From the NCBI RefSeq assembly GCF_019634815.1, contig NZ_JAHCAP010000010.1, forward strand, positions 35,362 through 99,361: 64,000 bases of DNA, read 5' to 3'. This DNA comes from Dokdonella sp. (GTDB lineage: Bacteria; Pseudomonadota; Gammaproteobacteria; Xanthomonadales; Rhodanobacteraceae). Position 1 is the first letter of the stretch. Each line of letters begins with the position of its first letter. This document shows positions 39,857 through 49,634 of this stretch, piece after piece. The position numbers and the translations under genes were made by a program. Under the pieces are notes generated by a model that searched no databases, was not told the origin of the DNA, and saw only the letters and a program-made list of their open reading frames with translations.

Positions 39857-42339
39857 TGCAGGCTCGACTGGAACAGGCGGTGGATGCGCTTGTATTCGTC
39901 GAGCCAGGAGTCGGGATGCACGAAACCGTGACGCTCGAGCGGATAGCCGGCAAGCTCGAAATCGTCCTTGTGCAGCTCGATCAGCTTCTGGTACAGGCGC
40001 ACCGAATCCTCGAACAGCACGTTGTCGTCGATCATGCCGTGGGCGATCAGCAGCGAACCCTTGAGACCATCGGCGAATTCGATTGGCGAGGAGCGCTCGT
40101 AGGCGATCGGATCATCCTGCGGCGTGTTGAGGATGTTCGAGGTGTATTCGTGGTTGTACTGCGTCCAATCGGTGACCGGGCGCAGCGCCGCGCCGGCCTT
40201 GAAGACGTCGGGGGCGCGGAACATTGCCATCAGGCTCATGAAACCGCCGTAGGAACCGCCATAGATGCCGACCCGCGCCGGATCACCGGCGGCGTTCTTC
40301 TCCAGCCAGTGCACGCCGTCGATGAGGTCTTCCAGCTCGGGATGACCCATGTTGCGGTAGATCGCGGTACGCCAATCGCGGCCATAGCCTTCGCTCGCGC
40401 GGTAATCCATGTCGAGCACGACATAGCCTTCCTCGGCGAGCAGGTTGTGGAACATCTGCTCGCGGAAATAGGCGGGATAGCCCTGATGCACGTTCTGCAG
40501 GTAGCCGGCGCCGTGCACGAAGATCACGATCGGATGCTTCTTGCCTGCGTCGAAATCACGCGCCTTGTAGAACTTCGCGTAAATCGGCGCCTTGGTGTGC
40601 GTGGAAGGCACCGCGACGATCTGCGGCGCGATCCAGTCGATTGCCTTGAACTGCGGCGTGCGGGTGTCGGTGAGCTCGCGCACCGCGCCGCCCTCGACCT
40701 CGACCACGGCGAGCTGGGCCGGCACATAGGCACTGGAATGCTGCACGGCCAGACGCTTGCCATCGGGCGACAGCGCGAAGCCGTCGATCGCATTGAAGTG
40801 CGTCACGCGCTCGAGTGCGCCGCCGCCGCTCGCCACGCGATAGATGTCGTAGCTGTAGGGCGCCTGCACGTTCGCGCGCAGGTAGAACCAGCGTCCGTCG
40901 CCCGAGAGTGTGGGCGCGGAGACTTCGAATTGGCCACTGGTGAGCGCTCGCGCCTTGCCACCCGGCGCCTTGCTGTAGAGCTGGGAATAGCCGCTCTCCT
41001 CGGACAGGTACCACAGGCTGCGGCCGTCCTTGCTCCAGCCGAAATCGTTGAAGTTCCAGTTGATCCAGGCCGGATCGGTGAGGCGATGTTCGCTGCGCAA
41101 TTTGGCGTGTTCGAGATCGACGCTGGCGATCCAGCGATCCTTGTTGTCGATCGCGCGGATCTGGATCGCGAGCTGGCTGCCGTCCTGATTCCAGGCGATG
41201 CCGCCACCGCCGCCATCCTCGGCGCGCGAGACGATGCGCACCGCGCGTGTCTCGGGTTCGGTCGCGGCCTTGTTCTTCGCCGCGGTCTTTTTCGACGCAC
41301 CGTTCTTGCTGTCCTTGTCGGCCGTGGCCTTGCCTGCCTGCGTCTCGGCCTTGGCCTCATCGCCGCCGCGTTCGGCCTTGAGCTTGGCATTTTCCTCGCG
41401 GATCGCCTTGAGTGGGTCGTCGTGGATACCCGGCAATGCATCGAGCGCGAGCGCGTTCTGCTCATGCTTCTGCAGGTCGAGCAGCAGCAGGGACTGCGGC
41501 GCCGGCAGGTTGCGACCCACGCGCGTGCGTTCCTCCTCCTGTTCCTCGTAGCCCGATTCGGTGACGAAGCGCTGCAGCTTGCCGTGCCGGCCTTCGTCAT
41601 AGCCCTTGGGCGAGGTCACCACCAACAGCCAGCGGCCATTGGGCGAGAGTGACGTGCCCTGGATCTCCACCGCATCACCGAGGTAGAACGGCAGGCCGAC
41701 GCGGCTCGGATCGCCCTTGGCGAAGGCATCGGCATGCGCCTTGCGCGCCTCGCGGTCGGCCTTGAGCTGGCGCAGGGTGGAGAAATAGCGCAGCTGCTGG
41801 CGCTCCAGGTCATTGGGTTGCTTGGCCTGCGGATCCTTCTCCAGTCGCAGCAAGGCGGCAGGCGCATTGACCGCGCCGGCGATGTCGTAGACGAACCAGT
41901 CGCTGCCACTGCGGTACTGCAACGCACGGCCGTCGGCGGAAAACTGCGGCGAGCCTTCGAACTGCGGCGTGCGCGTGACCTGGCTCAGTCGCCCGTTGCC
42001 CAGGTCGCGCAGGAACACATCACCGTTGCGCACGAAGGCGGCGCGCTGGCGATTGCGATCGAATACCGCTTCCGCGCCATCGCTGTTTGCCATCGCGGCC
42101 GGATCGATGAGGCTGTCCTTGCCATCGCCAAGGTCGATGCGGTGCAGATCGCGCACGCTCGAACCCTTCTGCTTGAGCTGGTAGTAGACGCTGCGGCCGT
42201 CGAGGCTCCACCACGTCCGCTCGACCGGCGGCCCGATCCAGTCGGGATTGGCCATCGCCTGTTCCAGCGTGGTCGCCCGCGCGGGCGCTGCCGCCACGGT
42301 GAGCAGGGTGACGAGACTGGCAAGCCAGATGCGGATCAT
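39853..42339 (-). CDS. Secreted S9-family prolyl oligopeptidase (dipeptidyl-peptidase-like)
   Basis: 828 residues with a signal peptide (MIRIWLASLVTLLTVAAAPA, cleavage near ARA). An N-terminal beta-propeller (repeats such as FSADGRALQYRSGSDWFVYD and SPDGKRLAVQHSSAYV) is interrupted by an unusual charged Lys/Ala/Glu-rich insertion (around residues 310-370). The C-terminal alpha/beta hydrolase has the catalytic triad: Ser in GIYGGSYGGFMSL, Asp in HGMIDDNVLFE and His in LERHGFVHPD. It releases dipeptides or oligopeptides in the periplasm. The gene is followed by a DUF3574 lipoprotein gene with an ATGA overlap, and its 5' end faces the divergent esterase. Confidence 0.93.
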   Translation of the reverse strand: MIRIWLASLVTLLTVAAAPARATTLEQAMANPDWIGPPVERTWWSLDGRSVYYQLKQKGSSVRDLHRIDLGDGKDSLIDPAAMANSDGAEAVFDRNRQRAAFVRNGDVFLRDLGNGRLSQVTRTPQFEGSPQFSADGRALQYRSGSDWFVYDIAGAVNAPAALLRLEKDPQAKQPNDLERQQLRYFSTLRQLKADREARKAHADAFAKGDPSRVGLPFYLGDAVEIQGTSLSPNGRWLLVVTSPKGYDEGRHGKLQRFVTESGYEEQEEERTRVGRNLPAPQSLLLLDLQKHEQNALALDALPGIHDDPLKAIREENAKLKAERGGDEAKAETQAGKATADKDSKNGASKKTAAKNKAATEPETRAVRIVSRAEDGGGGGIAWNQDGSQLAIQIRAIDNKDRWIASVDLEHAKLRSEHRLTDPAWINWNFNDFGWSKDGRSLWYLSEESGYSQLYSKAPGGKARALTSGQFEVSAPTLSGDGRWFYLRANVQAPYSYDIYRVASGGGALERVTHFNAIDGFALSPDGKRLAVQHSSAYVPAQLAVVEVEGGAVRELTDTRTPQFKAIDWIAPQIVAVPSTHTKAPIYAKFYKARDFDAGKKHPIVIFVHGAGYLQNVHQGYPAYFREQMFHNLLAEEGYVVLDMDYRASEGYGRDWRTAIYRNMGHPELEDLIDGVHWLEKNAAGDPARVGIYGGSYGGFMSLMAMFRAPDVFKAGAALRPVTDWTQYNHEYTSNILNTPQDDPIAYERSSPIEFADGLKGSLLIAHGMIDDNVLFEDSVRLYQKLIELHKDDFELAGYPLERHGFVHPDSWLDEYKRIHRLFQSSLQ

Positions 42340-42478
42340 GGCGCGTTCCCCGATACTGAAAGTGGCGAGCATAACCCCCGTCGGCAACGCCGACCCGGGC
42401 CGAAAGTCAGTCAGGTCAAGCCGGGTCAAGTGCTTGGCAAAAGCGTCCGACGCGGGCAGCCTTGCGCTCCTGCCATCG

Positions 42479-43156
42479 ATGGAGCGCCCCGTGAGCCTGC
42501 CTTGTGTCGAGATCGAAACCGCCCCCAAGCCCGTGCATGCGGTGATCTGGCTGCATGGCCTGGGCGCCGATGGCAACGATTTCGCGCCGATCATCCCGCA
42601 ACTGGTCGATCCGGCGTGGCCGGCGCTGCGCTTCGTGTTTCCACATGCGCCGCCGCGGCCGGTCACGGTCAACGGTGGCGTGCGCATGCGCGCCTGGTAC
42701 GACATCTCCGGCATGCGCATCCAAGACAAGCAAGACGCTGCCGGACTGCGCGAGTCGATCGCTCATGTCGAAGCGCTCATCGCCCGCGAGGTCGAGCGCG
42801 GCGTAGCTTCGCGCCACATCCTGCTCGCGGGATTCTCGCAGGGCGGCGCGGTGGTGCTTGCGGCGGGCTTGCGGCATGCGCAGTCGCTGGCCGGCATCGT
42901 CGCGTTGTCGACCTACCTCATGCTCGGCGATGAATTGGCCAGCGAAGGATCGACCGCCAATGCCAAGCTGCCGATCTTCTTCGGCCACGGCAGCCACGAT
43001 CCGGTGGTGCCGCAGCCTTTGGGCGCGGCCGCCCGCGACGCCTTGACCGCACGCGGCCACGCGGTGGCCTGGCACAGCTATCCGATGGCGCACCAGGTCT
43101 GCCTCGAGGAGATCGCCGACCTGCGCGCCTGGATCGGCGCCCACCTGTTCACCTGA
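42479..43156 (+). CDS. Carboxylesterase/phospholipase (alpha/beta hydrolase fold)
   Basis: 225 residues, matching the bacterial carboxylesterase II/acyl-protein-thioesterase-like family. The oxyanion region is WLHGLGADGNDFAPIIPQL, nucleophile elbow LLAGFSQGGAVVL, Asp in GSHDPVVP and His in PMAHQVCLEE. It should hydrolyse short-chain or lyso-phospholipid esters in the cytosol; there is no signal peptide. An ATG at 42479 is used; a GTG at 42491 with a GGAG site ten bases upstream is a strong alternative. It is the first of a run of plus-strand genes ending with hemC; algZ starts 19 nt later. Confidence 0.9.
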   Translation: MERPVSLPCVEIETAPKPVHAVIWLHGLGADGNDFAPIIPQLVDPAWPALRFVFPHAPPRPVTVNGGVRMRAWYDISGMRIQDKQDAAGLRESIAHVEALIAREVERGVASRHILLAGFSQGGAVVLAAGLRHAQSLAGIVALSTYLMLGDELASEGSTANAKLPIFFGHGSHDPVVPQPLGAAARDALTARGHAVAWHSYPMAHQVCLEEIADLRAWIGAHLFT

Positions 43157-43175
43157 ATCCGAGGCATGTTCGTTG

Positions 43176-44234
43176 ATGGCCCCGCGCGCCAAACCACCGG
43201 AGAGCAACCCGAGCGCCACGTGGATGCCCACGTTTTGCAGCGCGCCGACGCTGTTCGTGCTGATGCTGGTCGGCGAGCTGGTGGCGCTGGTGATCGTGCT
43301 CGCGCCGCAGGAAAGCCCGCGCGAATGGTTGCCGCGCCTGGGCACCACCACGGTCTACGTGCAGTGGCTGGTGCTGCTCAATGCGGTGGTGCTGTGTTCG
43401 CTGCGCAAGTCCCTGCAGAACCTGATCAGCTTCGCCGGCTTCCTGCTGGCCTGGAGCACGGCGGTGGTGGTCACTGCGCTGGCAAGCTGGGTGGTGTGCC
43501 GGATCGACCAGTCGCTCGACGCCGGATTCACCGTGCCGGCACGGGAAACCCTGCGCTTCGTGTTTGCCAATGCGGCGATCTGCGCGCTGATCGCCGCCGC
43601 GGTGCTGCGCTACCTGTTCGTGTTCGAACAATGGCGCGAACGCATGCGCGCGGCGAGCAAGGCGCAGGTGGAAGCCTTGCAGGCGCGCATCCGCCCGCAT
43701 TTCCTCTTCAACAGCATGAACACCATCGCCAGCCTCATCCGCAACCGACCCGCCGATGCCGAGCGCACGGTCGAGGATCTGGCCGAATTGTTCCGCGCGG
43801 CGCTCGGGCCCGACGATGCGCCGGCCACGCTCGGCGAGGAGCTCGACCTGATCGAGCGTTATCTCGCCATAGAACGCCTGCGCCTGGGCGAGCGCCTGCG
43901 CCTGGACATCGATGTCGCCGCCCTGCCGCGCGACCTGCCGCTGCCGCGCCTGCTGCTGCAACCGCTGGTCGAAAACGCGATCTACCACGGCATCCAGCCG
44001 CGTGCGGAAGGCGGCACCTTGTCGATCCACGGCCAGCGCGCGCATGGCGAGGTGGAAATCGTTTTCGCCAACCCGCTGCCACAAGGCGCCTCGGCCCGGC
44101 GCAACGGCATGGCCCTGGCCAATGTGCGCGCGCGTATCGGCTACCATTTCGGCACGCACGGCGAGCTGCGCGTGGAGCCGCAGGCAGACCAGTTCATCGT
44201 CCGCGTGCGATTGCCGGAGAATGGGGTGCAATGA
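43176..44234 (+). CDS. algZ: LytS/AlgZ-type membrane sensor histidine kinase
   Basis: 352 residues. About four N-terminal transmembrane helices (FVLMLVGELVALVIVLAP; VQWLVLLNAVVLCSL; FAGFLLAWSTAVVVTALA; FANAAICALIAAAVLRYLFV). The His_kinase domain has the H-box ALQARIRPHFLFNSMNTIAS and HATPase N-box LLLQPLVENAIYHGI. This is the AlgZ/FimS group of unconventional kinases that pair with LytTR regulators. The stop overlaps the regulator's ATG (ATGA at 44231-44234). ATG 43176 is preferred over the TTG before it. Gene order algZ-algR-hemC is conserved with Pseudomonas. Confidence 0.93.
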   Translation: MAPRAKPPESNPSATWMPTFCSAPTLFVLMLVGELVALVIVLAPQESPREWLPRLGTTTVYVQWLVLLNAVVLCSLRKSLQNLISFAGFLLAWSTAVVVTALASWVVCRIDQSLDAGFTVPARETLRFVFANAAICALIAAAVLRYLFVFEQWRERMRAASKAQVEALQARIRPHFLFNSMNTIASLIRNRPADAERTVEDLAELFRAALGPDDAPATLGEELDLIERYLAIERLRLGERLRLDIDVAALPRDLPLPRLLLQPLVENAIYHGIQPRAEGGTLSIHGQRAHGEVEIVFANPLPQGASARRNGMALANVRARIGYHFGTHGELRVEPQADQFIVRVRLPENGVQ

Positions 44235-44968
44235 AAACCTTGATCGTCGATGACGAGCCGCTCGCACGCGAACGCCTGCGTGCCCTGCTCACCGAAGTCG
44301 GCGGCAACGAAGTGGTCGGCGAGGCCGCCAATGGCAGCCAGGCGCTGACCGAAGTGGCACGGCTCGCGCCCGACCTCGTCCTGCTCGACATTCGCATGCC
44401 GGGCATGGATGGTCTCGAGGCCGCGCGTCACCTGGCCGGATTCGAGCGACCACCCGCGGTGGTGTTCTGCACCGCCTACGGCGACCACGCACTCGAAGCC
44501 TTCGAGGCCAATGCCGTCGACTATCTGCTCAAGCCGGTGCGCAGCGAGCGACTCAAGGCTGCGCTCGACAAGGCGCGGCGCTGGAGCCCGCAGCTGGCCG
44601 CGGCCACGCTGGCGCAGGCTGCAGGCGAATCCCGGGCGCGCTCGCACCTGTGCGCCCGCATGCGTGGCAACCTCGTGCTGATTCCGATCGACGAGATCCA
44701 CTATCTGCTCGCCGAAGACAAATACGTGGTGGTGCGGCATGGCGGCGGCGAGGTCTTGATCGAGGAACCCTTGAAGGCGCTCGAAGACGAATTCGGCGAG
44801 CGTTTCGTGCGCATCCACCGCAATTGTCTGGTCGCGCGCGCGCGCCTGTCGGGCCTCACGCGCGATGCCGAAGGCCGGCTGCTCGCCGTGATCAATGGTG
44901 TCGATGCGCCGCTGGAAGTCAGCCGTCGCAACCTGCCCGCATTGCGCAAGTTGATCAAGTCGCTATGA
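44231..44968 (+). CDS. algR: AlgR/LytTR-family response regulator
   Basis: 245 residues. N-terminal receiver ([17 protein letters not shown]; Asp in [16 protein letters not shown]; Lys in [10 protein letters not shown]) and C-terminal LytTR DNA-binding domain ([39 protein letters not shown]). AlgR-like proteins control alginate, pili and envelope genes in Pseudomonas; the targets here cannot be read from the window. It is coupled on both sides by ATGA overlaps to algZ and hemC. Confidence 0.94.
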   Translation: MKTLIVDDEPLARERLRALLTEVGGNEVVGEAANGSQALTEVARLAPDLVLLDIRMPGMDGLEAARHLAGFERPPAVVFCTAYGDHALEAFEANAVDYLLKPVRSERLKAALDKARRWSPQLAAATLAQAAGESRARSHLCARMRGNLVLIPIDEIHYLLAEDKYVVVRHGGGEVLIEEPLKALEDEFGERFVRIHRNCLVARARLSGLTRDAEGRLLAVINGVDAPLEVSRRNLPALRKLIKSL

Positions 44969-45885
44969 AGACCTTGCGCATCGCCACCCGGCAAAGCGCA
45001 CTCGCGCTGTGGCAGGCTGAACACGTCGCCGCGCGCCTGCGCGCGCTGCACGCCGATCTGCATGTCGAACTGGTGCCGATGACCACGCGCGGCGACCAGA
45101 TCCTCGATCGCCCGCTTGCAGCGATCGGTGGCAAGGGCCTGTTTCTCAAGGAACTCGAAGTCGCACTGCAGGAGCATCGCGCCGATATCGCCGTGCATTC
45201 GCTCAAGGACGTGCCGATGGTGCTCGAACCGGGCTTCGTGCTCGGCGCCGTGCTCGCGCGCGCCGATCCCGCCGATGCCTTCGTCAGCGCGCGTTACGCA
45301 CGGCTCGACGAGTTGCCGCAGGCCGCACGCGTGGGTACTTCGTCATTGCGACGCCAGGCACAACTGCGCGCGCTGCGCCCCGATCTGGAAATCCTAGATC
45401 TGCGCGGCAACGTCAACACGCGCCTGGCCAAGCTCGATGACGGCCATTACGAAGCGATCGTGCTCGCCTGCGCCGGACTCGAACGGCTCGGTCTGGGCGC
45501 ACGCATCCGTGCACGGCTGGACGCACCGCAGTGGCTCAGCGCGGTCGGCCAGGGCGCGATCGCAATCGAATGTCGCGCCGGCGATGAACGCAGCAGCGAA
45601 CTCGTCGCCGCATTGGAAGCCCCCTCGACGCGCCGCTGCACCGATGCGGAGCGCGCGATGAGTCTGGCCCTGCACGGCGGTTGCAACGTGCCGATCGCGG
45701 GCTACGCGATGGAAACCGAACACGGTCTCACGCTGTGGGGAATGGTCGGCGATGCAACCAAGGGCACCCTGGTCCGCGCTGAAGCCAGCGGCCCTGCCGA
45801 TACGCCCGCCGCACTCGGCCAGCAAGTCGCCGCGGCCTTGCGCGCGCAAGGCGCCGATGCACTGCTTGGCATCGACAGGGATTGA
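44965..45885 (+). CDS. hemC: Porphobilinogen deaminase (hydroxymethylbilane synthase)
   Basis: 306 residues. Condenses four porphobilinogens into hydroxymethylbilane in haem synthesis. Motifs: [20 protein letters not shown], the catalytic Asp in [32 protein letters not shown] and the dipyrromethane-anchoring Cys in [13 protein letters not shown]. The ATG overlaps the algR stop (ATGA). hemD, which often follows hemC, is not present downstream; a convergent outer-membrane gene follows instead. Confidence 0.97.
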   Translation: MKTLRIATRQSALALWQAEHVAARLRALHADLHVELVPMTTRGDQILDRPLAAIGGKGLFLKELEVALQEHRADIAVHSLKDVPMVLEPGFVLGAVLARADPADAFVSARYARLDELPQAARVGTSSLRRQAQLRALRPDLEILDLRGNVNTRLAKLDDGHYEAIVLACAGLERLGLGARIRARLDAPQWLSAVGQGAIAIECRAGDERSSELVAALEAPSTRRCTDAERAMSLALHGGCNVPIAGYAMETEHGLTLWGMVGDATKGTLVRAEASGPADTPAALGQQVAAALRAQGADALLGIDRD

Positions 45886-46071
45886 AGACCTCGCGTGGAC
45901 CGCTGACCCGCTTCGCTTCAGTCCTTGTCGCGCCGGGGCGCAGACTCAAGCAAGGTCGCAAGATCGATCGAAAACGCTTCATGCAACCGTTCGATGCGGG
46001 CAGCCCAGCTTCGTTCGGCTGGGCGCCCGTTCGATTGCCTAGACACGCGGCGCGTTGGTCGCCGCGCAGTC

Positions 46072-46857
46072 TCAACCGCCGAAGTTGTAAACGAGGTTGG
46101 TCGTCATCAGCTGATCGGTCTTCTTGGTGCCCGCCGGCGCGTCGGTGTTGTGGCGCACCTGATAACCGACCTTGAGCGCGAGCTTCTTGTTGATGTCGAC
46201 CTGCAGGCCGGCGTCATTCTGCAGGAAGGTGTTCTTGCTGCCCGCTTCGACCAGCAGGGTGTTGACGAAGGCGGTGTTGGCCGAGAAGGCGTGCTTGAAG
46301 TTGACCAGGCCGCGGCCGATCGCCTCGCCTTCCGAACCGGCGTTGGCCGGCAGGGTGCGTTCGAAGCGCTTGTAACCGGGACCGACTTCGAACGACAGTT
46401 CATCGCTGGCAGTCTTGAGCAGGGTGTAGCCGTAACCAAGCGAAACCACGGCCTGATACTGGTAGGGCGAGAAATCATCATTCTCGTAACGCACTGCGCC
46501 GACCAGATAGCTGCGCTCATCGAACTTGTAGCCTGCCGAAGCACCGACTTCGTAGCGATTGGCGGTGGCCTGATAGGTCTTGATGCTGCTGATCTGGCCG
46601 TTGACGATCACCGGCGTGCTGACCTCGCCCTTGGCGCGCAGGGCGGTGAGGTAGAAGGTGTCCTTCCAGCGCTCGTCTTCCATCTTGAAGGCAAGCTTGG
46701 CGTTGAGGTTTTCCGACTTGGCATTGCCGCGCGCGGCGGCGAAACCGACTTCGCCCGCGCCCGACCAGGTGCCATCGGCCGTGGTGGTGTCATCGGCCTG
46801 CGCGGCCAGCGGCAGCGCGGCCAGCAGCGCTGCAAACAGCAGCCCATGTCTGTTCAT
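46072..46857 (-). CDS. DUF481-family outer membrane protein
   Basis: 261 residues with a signal peptide (MNRHGLLFAALLAALPLAAQ, cleavage at QAD). The mature part is made of alternating amphipathic strands with aromatic ends (ENLNAKLAFKMEDERW; YEVGASAGYKFDERSYLVGA; VSLGYGYTLLK; ALKVGYQVRHN) and ends with aromatic-rich NLVYNFGG, fitting a beta-barrel of the YdiY/salt-induced DUF481 family. A GGA-type ribosome site lies before ATG 46857. Function is unknown; it converges with hemC. Confidence 0.9.
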   Translation of the reverse strand: MNRHGLLFAALLAALPLAAQADDTTTADGTWSGAGEVGFAAARGNAKSENLNAKLAFKMEDERWKDTFYLTALRAKGEVSTPVIVNGQISSIKTYQATANRYEVGASAGYKFDERSYLVGAVRYENDDFSPYQYQAVVSLGYGYTLLKTASDELSFEVGPGYKRFERTLPANAGSEGEAIGRGLVNFKHAFSANTAFVNTLLVEAGSKNTFLQNDAGLQVDINKKLALKVGYQVRHNTDAPAGTKKTDQLMTTNLVYNFGG

Positions 46858-47009
46858 CTTGGTAGTCCTTGATTGGCGGAAATTGGCGCATCGGGCTGGC
46901 AGCGCAGCCTTCGCGGCGCGACATGGTAGGCAACGCGCCTAAATTCGAGGTGAACGCGCGCCCGCCCTCAGGTGAACATTGGTGACGGCGAGGGAGCCCT
47001 TCGCGCCGG

Positions 47010-48770
47010 TCACATCAGCGGCCAAAAGTACGGAATCAGCAGCATCGAAAGGGCGCAGAACAGGGCGATCAGCGGAATCCCGACCTTCATGAAGTCGGTG
47101 AAGCGGTAGCCGCCCGCGTAATAGACCATCGTGTTGGTCGGATAGCCGACCGGCGTGGCAAACGAGGTGGCTGCGGCAAACGCCACCGCGACGACGAAGG
47201 GTCGCGGATCGGCGTGCACCGCATGTGCCACCGACACTGCGATGCCGACCATCAGCACCACCGACGGGTTGTGCCCCATGAGTTCGGTGAGCAGGGCGGT
47301 GAGCAGATAAACCATCAGCAGGGCCGCGAGCGCACCATGCACACCGACCAATTGCATCCCGGTGTCGACCAGCGCCTGCGACAGTCCGCTGTTCTCGATC
47401 GCGGTGCCCAGCGGCAGGATCGCGGCAAGCAAGATGATGATCTTCCAGTCGATGCCTTCGTAGATGTCCTTGCGTCCGAAACAACCGGCCACCGCCATCG
47501 CCACCGCGCCGGCGATCGCCGCGACCGGGATCGGCAACCAGCGCAAACCCGAGGCGATCACCACCGCCAGCATGATCGCCAGCGCCGCCCAGGCGCGGCG
47601 CGGGGTGCGACGCGAATCCTCGCGCTCGCTGAGCACCACGAAGCGATCGTCGGCGCGCAGCGGTGCAGCGCCGCCCGATGCCAGCAGCAGCAACACATCG
47701 CCCGCGGCCAGCCGCACTTCGCGCATCGCCTCGCGCAACACCTGACCATGCCGGCGGATCGCCAGCACCGTGGTGTCGCATTCGCGCTGCAAGTCGAGCT
47801 CGCCAAGCAAGCGGCCTTCGATCGACGACTCGGGACGCACCATCGCCTCGATCAGGGTGCCGGCCTTGCGTGGATCGCGGCCGTAGCGGTTTTCGGGGTC
47901 GAGCTCGAGCTCGGCGCGCGTACGCAGTTCCTCGATGCGCTCCCATTCACCCCGCACCAGCAGCACGTCGCCGGCCTCCAATGCCTGCTCCTGCGGCGAC
48001 CACATGTGCTGCTCGCCACGCAGCAGTTCCAGCGGATAGACGCCGTGAGTCTCGCCCAGCCGCGCCGCGGCGATGGTCTTGCCGATCAGGGGCGAGCCGG
48101 CCTTGATGCGCAGCTCGGTAACGTAGTGGCCGAGTTCGGATTCGACCTCCATGTGCACGTCGAGCCGGCGTGGCAGCAGCCAGCGCCCGACCAGCATCAG
48201 GTAGGTGATGCCCGCAACCGCCAGCATGGCCCCCATCGGGGTGTACTCGAACACGCCGAAACCGCTGAGGCCGTGTTTGCGCGCGAGGCTGTCGGTGAGC
48301 AGGTTCGACGAGGTGCCGAGCAAGGTGCACACGCCGCCCATCTGCGCCGCGAAGGCCATCGGCATCAGCACGCGGCCCGGCGGCGTGCGCGTACGCGCAC
48401 ACACGCGCAGCGCCAGCGGCAGGAACATCGCCACCAAGGCGATGTTCTTGATGAAAGCGCCCATTGGCGCGATTGCCAGCATCAGCGCCAAGGTGAGCAA
48501 CCACGGCTTGCGGATGCGCGAGAGCAGGCGGATCAGCGGATCGAGCGAGCCCGAGCGCTCGATGCCCAGGCTCAGCGCGAACATCGCCGCGACCGTGACC
48601 GTGGCCTCGTTGCTGAAGCCCGCCAGCGCCTCGCTCGGCGTTACCAGACCCAGCAGCACCAGCAGCACCAGCACGATCAGCGCGACGATGTCGACACGCA
48701 CCTTCTCGCTGGCGAAAAGCGCAATCGCCGCGACGACCAGCCCCAGGGTCAACCACGCGGCCAGACTCAT
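47010..48770 (-). CDS. SLC13/ArsB-type permease with two TrkA-C (RCK_C) domains
   Basis: 586 residues. Two halves of about five to six hydrophobic helices carry the DASS/CitM signatures AGFSNEATVTVAAMFALS, GGVCTLLGTSSNLL and, in the second half, SFATPVGYPTNTMVY. Between them lies a cytosolic insertion of about 180 residues with two TrkA-C domains (YVTELRIKAGSPLIGKTI; LEAGDVLLVRGEWERI; LAAGDVLLLLASGG). Such proteins are sodium-coupled carriers of sulfate or dicarboxylates; the specific anion cannot be told. Single gene with no evident partner. Confidence 0.9.
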   Translation of the reverse strand: MSLAAWLTLGLVVAAIALFASEKVRVDIVALIVLVLLVLLGLVTPSEALAGFSNEATVTVAAMFALSLGIERSGSLDPLIRLLSRIRKPWLLTLALMLAIAPMGAFIKNIALVAMFLPLALRVCARTRTPPGRVLMPMAFAAQMGGVCTLLGTSSNLLTDSLARKHGLSGFGVFEYTPMGAMLAVAGITYLMLVGRWLLPRRLDVHMEVESELGHYVTELRIKAGSPLIGKTIAAARLGETHGVYPLELLRGEQHMWSPQEQALEAGDVLLVRGEWERIEELRTRAELELDPENRYGRDPRKAGTLIEAMVRPESSIEGRLLGELDLQRECDTTVLAIRRHGQVLREAMREVRLAAGDVLLLLASGGAAPLRADDRFVVLSEREDSRRTPRRAWAALAIMLAVVIASGLRWLPIPVAAIAGAVAMAVAGCFGRKDIYEGIDWKIIILLAAILPLGTAIENSGLSQALVDTGMQLVGVHGALAALLMVYLLTALLTELMGHNPSVVLMVGIAVSVAHAVHADPRPFVVAVAFAAATSFATPVGYPTNTMVYYAGGYRFTDFMKVGIPLIALFCALSMLLIPYFWPLM

Positions 48771-48942
48771 GCGAGCGGCCCCGGGCGGGGTGTCGTCTCG
48801 CCGCGAGTCACGTACTGACCGGTTGCATGCGCGACGCGGTCAGGCGGCAAAGCGGTTGCGTTGGCGCATGGCGGTGTCGGCATGGGCCGCATGGTAGCCC
48901 AAGCCGGCGCCGCGTCGCTGCGGCGCTGCACCTTGAAATAGC

Positions 48943-49524
48943 TCAGTCCGGCATATCGATATGGATCGCCGGATCGTCGAAGCGCGAGTAGCGCACACGC
49001 GTGGTCGTAGCCTTGCCCATGAAACTGCCGCTGGTTTCGACCTGGATCGGCAGCGCGCTGGATGGCGAAATCCAGGCCTTGGCGTCGGCCTTCACCGGCC
49101 GCGTCACCGAATAGGCGTAGACCTTGGCGGGTTCGCCATCGACATTTTCGTCGGGCAGCGCCGTGACCTGCATGCCACGCTCGATGTCCTGCACGAACTG
49201 CGGGTCGCGGTACTGCGCGATCATCTTCGCCACGCCAGGTACCGGAATCTTCATGAGCTGTCCGTCCATGTCCATGTAGACCGTATCCTCGATCACCAGC
49301 TGGGTCGGGCCGGCTGCGGTCTTGATGCGATAACGATCGGGCGCCACGAAATCCATGCTGGTCAGCCTCGTGTTCTTGCGCACATCGGTGACTTCGGCAT
49401 GGAAACTGCGCGCAGCGATGAGCTTGGCGAAGGCCGCATGCAGTTCATCCTTGGGCGCCGCCTGCGCAGGCGAAATGGCAAGAAGGGCAGCCACCGGGAT
49501 GGCAAGGAACGTGGACAGTCGCAT
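48943..49524 (-). CDS. Periplasmic LolA-like outer-membrane lipoprotein-sorting protein
   Basis: 193 residues with a signal peptide (MRLSTFLAIPVAALLAISPA, cleavage at AQA). The mature domain has alternating strands typical of the LolA/LppX half-barrel: FHAEVTDVRKNTRLTSMDFV, YRIKTAAGPTQLVIEDTVYM, VYAYSVTRP and the late W-S-A-L-P pattern AWISPSSALPIQVETSG. It is not canonical LolA (no lolA neighbourhood), so it is likely a paralogue binding a lipid or lipoprotein. It is divergent from the WYL regulator gene. Confidence 0.78.
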   Translation of the reverse strand: MRLSTFLAIPVAALLAISPAQAAPKDELHAAFAKLIAARSFHAEVTDVRKNTRLTSMDFVAPDRYRIKTAAGPTQLVIEDTVYMDMDGQLMKIPVPGVAKMIAQYRDPQFVQDIERGMQVTALPDENVDGEPAKVYAYSVTRPVKADAKAWISPSSALPIQVETSGSFMGKATTTRVRYSRFDDPAIHIDMPD

Positions 49525-49587
49525 CGTACCGACTCCTGATCGGATCTGGATCTTGTTTGGACCCGCGCGACGGCGCAGGCGCGCTCA

Positions 49588-49608
49588 GCGTATGCTTTCA
49601 CTATACGC
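49588..49608. promoter_or_regulatory. Perfect 6-bp inverted repeat, candidate WYL-regulator operator
   Basis: GCGTAT and ATACGC flank a 9-nt spacer (49588-49608) in the 110-nt gap between the LolA-like gene and the divergent WYL regulator. It lies 26 nt before the regulator's GTG start, a position suited to autoregulation. Binding is inferred only from symmetry and location. Confidence 0.4.
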
Positions 49609-49634
49609 AAGAACAGCATCGCAAGGGACACAGC

